Below are positions 1 to 5,085 of a stretch of 5,085 nt of DNA, in pieces (the stretch's first letter is position 1; each line of letters begins with the position of its first letter). Source of the stretch: Actinomycetota bacterium (GTDB lineage Bacteria; Actinomycetota; Acidimicrobiia; IMCC26256; BP-133); assembly GCA_030838815.1 (NCBI GenBank), contig JAUZEX010000655.1, positions 1 through 5,085 on the forward strand, written 5' to 3'. Made by a program: the position numbers and the translations under genes. The notes under the pieces are model-generated. The model ran no database searches and had not been told where the DNA came from. It saw nothing but the letters and a program-made list of their open reading frames with translations.

Positions 1-675
1 GAGCAGGAGGACGTGAGGGTCGCCTACCGGGAGACCGTCGGCACGAAGGCGGAGGCGGAAGGGAAGTACAAGAAGCAGACCGGGGGTCACGGCCAGTTCG
101 GTGTCGCCTTCCTGCGGGTCGAGCCCCTCGAGCGGGGCGGCGGGTTCGAGTTCTCCGACGCCATCGTGGGCGGCGCCATCCCCCGCCAGTTCATCCCCGC
201 CGTGGAGCGGGGCGTCGCCGACACGATCGTCCACGGGGGAGCCCTCGGGTTTCCCGTCGTCGACGTCAAGGTCACCTGCTACGACGGCAAGTACCACCCC
301 GTCGACAGCTCCGAGATGAGCTTCAAGATGGCGGGCTCGCTGGGGTTCAAGGAGGCGGCGGCCAAGGCCCGGCCCGTCCTCCTGGAGCCGATCAGCGAGC
401 TGGTCATCACCGTGCCCGAGGCCTACCAGGGCGACGTGATGGGTGACCTCAACTCCAAGCGGGGCCGTATCCAGGGCACGACGTCGGTCGGGAACGGGGA
501 GCAGGAGATCACCGCCCTGGTGCCGACCTCGGAGGTGATCCGCTACGCCATCGACCTCCGGTCGCTGACCGGCGGCCGGGGCCGCTTCGTCGCCACCCAC
601 TCCCACTACGACCCGGCCCCGCCCAACCTGGCCGACAAGATCGTGGCCGAGGCGGCCGCGGCGAGGGAGGGTTAG
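1..675 (+). CDS. Elongation factor G-like GTPase (EF-G2 type), C-terminal part, 5' end outside window
   Basis: This is the last 224 codons of a translational GTPase of the EF-G family, ending in TAG at 673-675. The reading frame is open from base 1, so the gene starts upstream; the GTG at 13 is an internal Val codon, not a start. Domain IV opens with VAYRETVG and contains GKYKKQTGGHGQFG (about residues 21-34) and the tip loop YHPVDSSE, whose His (residue 99) matches, from memory, the E. coli EF-G tip His583. Domain V follows, with PVLLEPISEL (125-134), GDVMGDLNSKRGRIQG (144-159) and LRSLTGGRG near the end. The G domain is not visible. In canonical EF-G these domains enter the ribosomal A site during translocation. 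The GGHGQFG sequence, the TGGRGRF ending and the lack of ribosomal-protein or tuf neighbours suit the EF-G2/FusA2-like paralogue better than the str-operon fusA. The role of these paralogues is less certain. Family assignment is secure; the subtype is inferred. Confidence 0.95.
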   Translation, partial: EQEDVRVAYRETVGTKAEAEGKYKKQTGGHGQFGVAFLRVEPLERGGGFEFSDAIVGGAIPRQFIPAVERGVADTIVHGGALGFPVVDVKVTCYDGKYHPVDSSEMSFKMAGSLGFKEAAAKARPVLLEPISELVITVPEAYQGDVMGDLNSKRGRIQGTTSVGNGEQEITALVPTSEVIRYAIDLRSLTGGRGRFVATHSHYDPAPPNLADKIVAEAAAAREG

Positions 676-678
676 AGC

Positions 679-1677
679 TCAGAGGGCCTCGGTCACCCGG
701 TCGACTGCGCTTCCGATGGCCTTGGCGAAGGCCGGCCCGTGGCTGAACGGGGCGAAGTGGTCGCCGTCGAGCGTGAAGGTCTCGGCGCCCGTGGCGTCGG
801 CCAGCTCGTACTGCTTCTCGGGCCGGACGAGCTGGTCGGTGGTGGTCACGATCACCGCGCAGGGGACGTCGACGCCGGGGGCCAGCGTCCGGCCGTCGTA
901 GGCCGACAGCGCCCGGCCGGCGCCGGCCAGGTCGGGCGCGTAGCCCCGGTGGAACTCGCCCCGCACCCACGGCTCGAGCGCCTCCAGCTCCGGGGAGCCG
1001 TCGATGATCTCCCGCAGCACGCGGGCGACGATGCCCTCGCCCGTCCCGCTGCGGAGGGCGACCTCGAGGAGGCTCACGCCCCGCCACAGGATGCGCTCCC
1101 GGGCGCTGGCCTTCCATTCGAGGGCCGTGGCGCAGAAGACCATCCCGGCCACGAGGTCCGGGTGGCGGTGGTGGAGCAGCATGGCGATGGGGCCGCCCAT
1201 CGAGAAGCCGACGGCGATCACCGGCCCGAGCCCGAGCTGGCGCAGGAGGGCGGCGGCGTCTTCGGCACACTCCTCGAGCGAGAACGGCGTCCGGGGTCTC
1301 ATGCCCCGGCCGTGCCCCCGGTGGTCGAGGGCCACGACCCGGTGCCGGGCGGCCAGTTCGCCGTACACGGCGAAGAAGTTCAGATCGGCGCTGACCGTCC
1401 AGCCGTGGAGGAGCAGGACGGGCGGGGCGGGGCCGCCGTCCCCGCTATCGCGCACGAAGACCTCGCCCCGGCCGGGCAGGAGCACGACGGAGCCGGGCGG
1501 GAGGGGCGGCGGGATCGGCGCACCGGGCGGCGCCACCCCGAGGGGGCGGGCCAGGCGGCGGAGCCGTCGGGCCTCGTCGCGCAGCGCCGGACCGGCGACG
1601 ACGGCCGCCGCGGCGGCGGCCGCACCGGCCACCGCCCCACCAGCGGCGAGAACCTTGATCGTACGGTTGGCGGCCAC
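679..1677 (-). CDS. Membrane-anchored alpha/beta hydrolase
   Basis: A 332-residue alpha/beta-hydrolase-fold protein. Residues 9-29 are a run of Ala, Val and Gly after a basic N-terminus, followed by an Arg-rich stretch (33-44), so it probably has an N-terminal membrane anchor or uncleaved signal. A Pro-rich linker (49-61) leads to the catalytic domain. Visible motifs are the oxyanion-hole HGW (91-93), DHRGHGRG (118-125), the nucleophile elbow GFSMG with Ser159, the probable acid Asp281 in TTDQLVRP, and the catalytic His307 in DGDHFAPF. The triad is complete, so an active esterase, lipase or related hydrolase is expected; the substrate cannot be read from sequence. The start is GTG at 1675-1677, the only plausible one after an in-frame stop at 1699-1701, with a GGTGAGG ribosome site at 1683-1689. 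It lies 27 bases downstream of the small membrane protein and is probably in its operon. It converges on the EF-G gene with a 3-base gap. The fold is certain; localisation is inferred. Confidence 0.93.
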   Translation of the reverse strand: MAANRTIKVLAAGGAVAGAAAAAAAVVAGPALRDEARRLRRLARPLGVAPPGAPIPPPLPPGSVVLLPGRGEVFVRDSGDGGPAPPVLLLHGWTVSADLNFFAVYGELAARHRVVALDHRGHGRGMRPRTPFSLEECAEDAAALLRQLGLGPVIAVGFSMGGPIAMLLHHRHPDLVAGMVFCATALEWKASARERILWRGVSLLEVALRSGTGEGIVARVLREIIDGSPELEALEPWVRGEFHRGYAPDLAGAGRALSAYDGRTLAPGVDVPCAVIVTTTDQLVRPEKQYELADATGAETFTLDGDHFAPFSHGPAFAKAIGSAVDRVTEAL

Positions 1678-1682
1678 GGCCG

Positions 1683-1689
1683 CCTCACC
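1683..1689 (-). promoter_or_regulatory. Ribosome binding site for the hydrolase
   Basis: GGTGAGG on the minus strand, five bases before the GTG at 1675-1677. It decides the start because no ATG lies in frame between the upstream stop (1699-1701) and this GTG. Confidence 0.5.
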
Positions 1690-1704
1690 GCCCTTGCGTC
1701 ATCG

Positions 1705-1869
1705 CTAGATGAACGTGAATCCGGTCAGCACGGCGCCGAGCGTACCGAGGCCGGCGGCCAGCACGATGACCAGGAGAGCGACGACGGCCAGTCGCCGGTC
1801 GCGATCCTTGGCCGCTCCCGCCGCCCGTGTCAGGGGGACACCCCCCGTTCCCTGGGCCGACAGTTCCAT
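1705..1869 (-). CDS. Small single-span membrane protein, 54 residues
   Basis: A short reading frame from ATG (1867-1869) to TAG (1705-1707). The protein begins MELSAQGTGGVPLTRAAG, followed by a charged patch KDRDRR (21-26). A long hydrophobic stretch then runs from about 27 to 50 (LAVVALLVIVLAAGLGTLG and onward), and the protein ends FTFI. By the positive-inside rule the N-terminus should be cytoplasmic and the four-residue tail outside, a tail-anchored-like topology. Support for a real gene is the purine-rich GGGGGG ribosome site four bases before the ATG, the well-formed membrane segment after a charged boundary, and its fit into an otherwise unexplained gap 27 bases upstream of the hydrolase on the same strand. 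The ATG is the only start codon available after an in-frame stop at 1921-1923. I do not recognise a family. It may be an accessory or anchor for the hydrolase, but that rests on position only. Confidence 0.72.
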   Translation of the reverse strand: MELSAQGTGGVPLTRAAGAAKDRDRRLAVVALLVIVLAAGLGTLGAVLTGFTFI

Positions 1870-1873
1870 TGGT

Positions 1874-1879
1874 CCCCCC
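1874..1879 (-). promoter_or_regulatory. Ribosome binding site for the small membrane protein
   Basis: GGGGGG on the minus strand, four bases before the ATG at 1867-1869. It is a plausible anti-Shine-Dalgarno match and one of the reasons for calling the 54-residue gene. Confidence 0.45.
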
Positions 1880-2047
1880 GAGTTCCGCCCGTAGGACCCG
1901 TCCGGATGGACAGATAGACGTCATATCGGTCACCCCGCCGGCCCGCTTGAGCCATGTGTCGCCTTCCCCCGGCCTCAGGAGCGGTGGCCCGGAGCCGATG
2001 GGAACGGCGAAGACCCGGGGCACGGGATGGCCCCGGACGAGTTCCAC

Positions 2048-2053
2048 GGAGGG
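2048..2053 (+). promoter_or_regulatory. Ribosome binding site that sets the EAL gene start
   Basis: GGAGGG, six bases before the ATG at 2060, is a near-consensus site. It favours that start over the in-frame ATG at 2027, which has only a GGGG upstream and would add 11 residues. Confidence 0.7.
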
Positions 2054-2059
2054 AACCCC

Positions 2060-3070
2060 ATGTCGTCGTCCGGATCGCTGCCCGGCCGCGTCGGCGCTCT
2101 CGGCGCCGCGGCGGCGGCCGCCCTGCTCACCCGGTCCGGCCGCGTCCGCCCGCCGCCCGCAGCCGGCGCCGACCTCGAAGAGATGCTCCTGGCGACGCCG
2201 GCCGGCGCCGGGCCGCCGGGCCGGGCGCCGTCGTTGGCGCAGACGGCGGCCCTGGTCGAGCGCCTCACGATGGAGGCCGACCTCCGCAACGCCCTCGCCG
2301 CCGGTGACCTCGTGCTCCGCTACCAGCCGATCGTCGATCTGACCCATGGACAGATCGTCGCCTTCGAGACGCTGTGCCGGTGGCGGCACTGGTCCCGGGG
2401 GCTCCTGGGCCCGGCCCACTTCATGCCGCTGGCGGAGGAGACCGGCCTCATCGTTCCCATCGGAGCCTGGGTGCTGGAGGAGAGCACGCGGCGGCTGGCC
2501 TTGTGGCGGGGCCGCCTGGCCGAGGCCGGCGGCGTCGACGTGACCGTCAACCTGTCAGAGCTGGAGCTGCGGGACCGCCGCCTGGTCGACCGCGCCGCCC
2601 AGGCCCTCGACGCCGCCGGCCTACCGCCGGAACGGCTCGTGGTGGAGGTGAACGAGGCCGCGGCCTACGCCGCTCCCCAGGACCGGGCGGTGCGCAACCT
2701 CCGGGCCCTCACCGACCTCGGCGTGGGCTTGGCCGTCGATGACATCGGTGCCCCCCGCCCCGGCAACCGGTCGGGGTCACCCGAGATGGACGGCTGGTTG
2801 TGGACGCTGCCCGTCCGCCTGGTGAAGCTGGACCGGGGGGTGACGGCCCGGCTGGCCGAGGCACCGCCCGCCCTCGCGGCGGCGTTCGCCCTGGCCGGCG
2901 AGCGCGGCGTACCGGTGGTGGCCAAGGGCGTCGAGACAGCCGAGCAGCTGGCCCAGCTGTACCGGCTCGGATGCCCCGCCGGGCAGGGCTTCCTGTTCGC
3001 CCGGCCCATGGACCCGGCCGACGCCGAGGCCTACCTCCGCCGGCTCGTCCGTTCCCGCCGCTCCGCTTAA
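2060..3070 (+). CDS. Stand-alone EAL-domain protein, probably catalytically inactive
   Basis: A 336-residue protein with one EAL domain (about 74-325), the fold of cyclic-di-GMP phosphodiesterases. The N-terminus has an Ala-rich hydrophobic run (12-23), too short for a sure membrane span, then a disordered Gly/Pro stretch. The segment around 61-79 resembles the usual GGDEF-EAL linker, but no GGDEF domain is present. Retained ligand and metal residues, by RocR numbering from memory: Glu103 in ETL (the EAL motif), Asn164 in VNLS, Glu196 and Glu199 in VEVNE, Asp227-Asp228, Lys256 in VKLD and Gln309 in GQGFLF. Altered: Lys289 in AKGVET stands where RocR has catalytic Glu352, and loop 6, normally DDFGTGYSS, reads DDIGAPRPGNRSGS with about eight extra residues before Lys256. 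Those changes argue against efficient hydrolysis; a c-di-GMP-binding or protein-interaction role is more likely, but is inference. The start at 2060 rests on its ribosome site. The TAA stop overlaps the tricorn stop. The domain is certain; inactivity is likely. Confidence 0.93.
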   Translation: MSSSGSLPGRVGALGAAAAAALLTRSGRVRPPPAAGADLEEMLLATPAGAGPPGRAPSLAQTAALVERLTMEADLRNALAAGDLVLRYQPIVDLTHGQIVAFETLCRWRHWSRGLLGPAHFMPLAEETGLIVPIGAWVLEESTRRLALWRGRLAEAGGVDVTVNLSELELRDRRLVDRAAQALDAAGLPPERLVVEVNEAAAYAAPQDRAVRNLRALTDLGVGLAVDDIGAPRPGNRSGSPEMDGWLWTLPVRLVKLDRGVTARLAEAPPALAAAFALAGERGVPVVAKGVETAEQLAQLYRLGCPAGQGFLFARPMDPADAEAYLRRLVRSRRSA

Positions 3071-5085
3071 GGGACCACCTTCCCGGCGCCCTTCCGGGCG
3101 CCGGCGCCCTTCGGGGCCGCAGCCGCCTTCGGGGCCGCAGCGGCCTTCGGGGCCGCGCCCCTCCGAGCCGCCGCCTTCGGGGCCGGGGCGCCGTTGGCCG
3201 CCGCGCCGTCCCGGGGCGGCAGCGTCGGGAGCTCCAGCCTCGGGCGCTGGGCCAGGTCGGCGCTGAGCGGCTGGTGGCCCTCCAGGGCGGCCAGCGCCAG
3301 GGACAGCGCCTGGTCGAGCTGCGGGTCCTGGCCGGCCACGTGGTCTTGAGGGCGGATGTCGACCTCGAAGTCGGGGTCGGTTCCGTAGTTCTCCACGCTC
3401 CAGCCGACGTCGCAGAACCAGAAGGCGTACTCCGGCTGGGTGGTGAGGCTCCCGTCGACCAGGGCGTGGCGGGGAGAGATGCCGATGACGCCGCCCCAGG
3501 TGCGCTTCCCGACCACCGGGCCGAGGCCGAGGAGCTTGAAGCAGTGGGTGAAGATGTCGCCGTCGGAGCCGGCGTGCTCGTTGGTGATCGCCACCAGCGG
3601 GCCGGCCGGCGAATCGGCCGGGTAGGGCTCGGGCTCGCCCCACCGGCTGACGTCGTAACCGATGCGGCGCCGGGCCAGTTTCTCCAGCACCAGCTGGCTG
3701 ACGTGGCCGCCGCCGTTGAAGCGGACGTCGACGACCAGCGCGTCGCGCTCCACCTCGGCCAGGTACGAGCGGTGGAACTCGGCATAGCCCCGGGCGCCCA
3801 TGTCGGGCAGGTGGACGTAGCCGACCCGGCCCCCGGTCGCCTCGTGGACCCGGGCCCGATTGGCCGACACCCACTCCCGGTACCGGGCCGGGCGCTCGTC
3901 GCGCAGGGTCGAAACGACGACGGTGCGCCGCCCGGTGCCATCAGGGCCCGGGCCGTTCGCCGGCGCCACCGTCAGCTCGACGGCCAGGCCCGCCTGGTTG
4001 ACCAGCAACGACGCCGGGGTGGTGTCGGCGTCGACGGGGCGGCCGTTGACGGCCAGGAGCCGGTCGCCGGCGGCGATGCGTACGCCCGGCGCCCGGAGCG
4101 GCGAGCCGGCCTCCGGGTCCCACGGATCGCCAGCCACGATGTGGGCGAACCGCCAGGTCCCGGCCCCGGTGCCGTCGGGATCCGGGTCCCAGGCGAGGTC
4201 AGCGGCGAGATGGGCGATCAGGTAGGCCGGGGCGGGCCGGTAGTCGCCGCCGAGCTCGTAGGCGTGGGACGTCCCGAGCTCCCCCTGCATCTCCCACATG
4301 AGGTCGGAGAACTCGAGCCGGGTGGCCACCTTCCCGACCAGGGGCAGGTAGCGGTCGAGGACGAGCCACCAGTCGACGCCCGACATGTCCTCGGCCCAGA
4401 AATGGTCACGCTGGAGGCGCCAGGCCTCCTTGAACATCTGCATCCACTCGCTGCCGGGGTCGACGGACACCCGCACCCGGTCGAGGTCGAGCCAGCCGTT
4501 GCGACGGCTGGCGCCGTCGTCGTTGTCGGGTGGCTTCTCGCCGGCTTTGACCGCCCGGAGGCGCCGTCCCGAACGGTAGGCCAGCGTCTGGCTGTCGCGG
4601 GAGACCTTGAAGACCGAGATCCCGGCGACGAGGACGTCGTGGCGCTGCTCGGCGAGGTCGTAGACCTCCAGAGTGCCGCGGGGACCGGGACCTCCGGAGA
4701 AGGAGTCCCGGCCGAGACTCCCCTGGACGGGCCAGGAGGTGAACAGGATCTTCCCCTTGATGCCGACGACCTGGGAGTAGCGCCCCTCGGGGACGGGCAC
4801 CGGCACGATGCGCTCGCTGATCCCGTCGAGGTCGATCCGCAGCGGCGCAGGGCCGGTCGGCTCCTCCTTCCCTTCGGCGTTCGTCTCGGCGGGAGCCTTC
4901 TGGGGCGCGGCCTTGGTGGCCGCCCCGCCCATTCCTCTCGGCTTCGGCACGAAGGGCGACGGCTCGTCGGCCGACAGGGTCACGAGGTAGGGGCGGATCG
5001 CCCGGGGGAAGCCGAGGTCGAAGTAGAGCGAGTCGTAGACGGGATCGAAGACCCGGTAGGAGAGGAAGTAGAGGAACTTCCCTTC
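3067..5085 (-). CDS. Tricorn-type serine protease, C-terminal 672 residues, 5' end outside window
   Basis: The frame is open to the window edge, so the GTG at 4981-4983 is an internal Val; the visible part begins EGKFLYFLSYRVFDPVYDSLYF, typical of the tricorn seven-bladed propeller. Order in window numbering: end of propeller (1 to about 185, interrupted by an Ala/Lys/Pro-rich stretch at 52-79), C1 helical domain (about 198-294) with the TSH motif (Ser273-His274), PDZ domain (about 300-395, with GVRIAAGDRLLAVNG), and the S41-type catalytic domain C2 (about 419-584). C2 holds DVRFNGGG, the nucleophile Ser507 in AGSDGD and Glu565 in WSVENYG. These match Thermoplasma tricorn Ser745-His746, Ser965 and Glu1023 from memory, and the Ser-to-Glu spacing of 58 is the same, so it should be active. 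The archaeal enzyme is a large cytosolic oligomer that trims proteasome-derived peptides. About 480 residues are missing compared with that enzyme. A 50-residue Ala/Lys/Pro tail (621-672) is an unusual addition. The stop overlaps the EAL gene stop. Confidence 0.95.
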   Translation of the reverse strand, partial: EGKFLYFLSYRVFDPVYDSLYFDLGFPRAIRPYLVTLSADEPSPFVPKPRGMGGAATKAAPQKAPAETNAEGKEEPTGPAPLRIDLDGISERIVPVPVPEGRYSQVVGIKGKILFTSWPVQGSLGRDSFSGGPGPRGTLEVYDLAEQRHDVLVAGISVFKVSRDSQTLAYRSGRRLRAVKAGEKPPDNDDGASRRNGWLDLDRVRVSVDPGSEWMQMFKEAWRLQRDHFWAEDMSGVDWWLVLDRYLPLVGKVATRLEFSDLMWEMQGELGTSHAYELGGDYRPAPAYLIAHLAADLAWDPDPDGTGAGTWRFAHIVAGDPWDPEAGSPLRAPGVRIAAGDRLLAVNGRPVDADTTPASLLVNQAGLAVELTVAPANGPGPDGTGRRTVVVSTLRDERPARYREWVSANRARVHEATGGRVGYVHLPDMGARGYAEFHRSYLAEVERDALVVDVRFNGGGHVSQLVLEKLARRRIGYDVSRWGEPEPYPADSPAGPLVAITNEHAGSDGDIFTHCFKLLGLGPVVGKRTWGGVIGISPRHALVDGSLTTQPEYAFWFCDVGWSVENYGTDPDFEVDIRPQDHVAGQDPQLDQALSLALAALEGHQPLSADLAQRPRLELPTLPPRDGAAANGAPAPKAAARRGAAPKAAAAPKAAAAPKGAGARKGAGKVVP
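3083..3104. terminator. GC-only stem-loop just after the EAL gene, possible terminator
   Basis: An eight-base perfect stem, CCGGCGCC (3083-3090) with GGCGCCGG (3097-3104), around a six-base loop, starts 12 bases after the EAL stop codon. There is no T-run, so it is not a standard intrinsic terminator, and it lies inside the tricorn coding sequence. High-GC actinobacteria often use hairpins without a T-run, but repetitive Gly/Ala codons could create this pairing by chance. Confidence 0.3.
3108..3185. repeat. Short tandem repeat coding for the Ala/Lys/Pro tail of tricorn
   Basis: Four copies of CCTTCGGGGCCG begin at 3108, 3126, 3144 and 3174. The first three are spaced exactly 18 bases and share one extra C; the fourth follows after 30 bases. 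Read on the minus strand each unit is six codons giving variants of APKAAA, so the repeat is in frame and its copy number can change without breaking the gene. Confidence 0.8.

Larger units (their letters stand above)
1870..2059. promoter_or_regulatory. Divergent intergenic region, probable promoter region for both flanking genes
   Basis: About 190 bases between the minus-strand small membrane protein and the plus-strand EAL gene. It must carry the transcription starts for both directions unless transcripts enter from elsewhere. It holds the only AT-richer patch nearby (about 1907-1930), including an imperfect palindrome GATAGACGTCATATC at 1913-1927 centred on GACGTC. I could not find a clear -35/-10 pair with good spacing on either strand, so no individual promoter is called. 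No small gene is evident within it. Confidence 0.4.

Noticed and set aside
679..1677. Hydrolase as a tricorn-interacting aminopeptidase (F1-type alpha/beta hydrolase) working with the nearby tricorn
   Set aside because: The fold would allow it, but the N-terminal anchor suggests membrane location, the gene is not in the tricorn operon, and I see no prolyl-iminopeptidase-specific features.
739..1917. Long plus-strand open frame (392 codons) antisense to the hydrolase and the small membrane protein
   Set aside because: Its translation is a Gly/Arg/Glu/His-rich mixture with no recognisable motifs, as expected opposite GC-rich coding DNA; the minus-strand hydrolase has a full catalytic triad.
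1685..2419. Minus-strand open frame of 244 codons covering the intergenic region and the start of the EAL gene
   Set aside because: Composition is Gly/Arg-rich without motifs, no good ribosome site was seen, and it overlaps the better-supported 54-residue gene and the EAL gene.
3108..3185. Repeat cluster as a CRISPR-like or regulatory array
   Set aside because: Units are 12-13 bases at an 18-base period, in frame, with no unique spacers; they are simple protein-coding repeats.
2709..3941. Long minus-strand open frames overlapping the tricorn and EAL genes in another frame
   Set aside because: The products are Pro/Arg/Ser-rich and low complexity, and they cross two genes with clear domain motifs. 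They are shadows of high GC content.
4981..4983. GTG as the start of the minus-strand protease
   Set aside because: The frame stays open to the window edge and the upstream 34 residues match the tricorn propeller, so this codon is internal.

Overview
The window is dense, very GC-rich coding DNA, about 70% or more by eye, with strong G/C bias at third codon positions. It looks like chromosome from a high-GC actinobacterium. The product set fits this: an EF-G2-type elongation factor, an EAL-domain protein, a bacterial tricorn protease and GTG starts. I cannot name the genus, and a soil or uncultured lineage is only a guess. I see no RNA genes, CRISPR array, insertion sequence, phage gene or attachment site.

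Layout from left to right: (1) 1-675, plus strand, the 3' end of an elongation factor G-like GTPase gene (domains IV and V). (2) 679-1677, minus strand, an alpha/beta hydrolase with an N-terminal hydrophobic anchor, convergent with the EF-G gene and separated from it by 3 bases. (3) 1705-1869, minus strand, a 54-residue single-span membrane protein 27 bases upstream of the hydrolase and probably co-transcribed with it. (4) 1870-2059, a divergent intergenic region that should hold promoters for both directions. (5) 2060-3070, plus strand, a stand-alone EAL-domain protein with a degraded active site. (6) 3067-5085, minus strand, the C-terminal two thirds of a tricorn-type serine protease whose 5' end lies beyond the window. 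Its stop codon and the EAL gene's stop codon share one TTAA.

The genes do not form one recognisable pathway. The only likely operon is the small membrane protein plus the hydrolase, both probably at the inner membrane. Points worth a second look are the EAL protein (catalytic Glu replaced by Lys, rebuilt loop 6, apparent remnant of a lost GGDEF domain), the Ala/Lys/Pro-rich histone-like tail on the tricorn protease, the small membrane protein and the shared stop codon. I found no convincing evidence of an entirely new multi-gene system.
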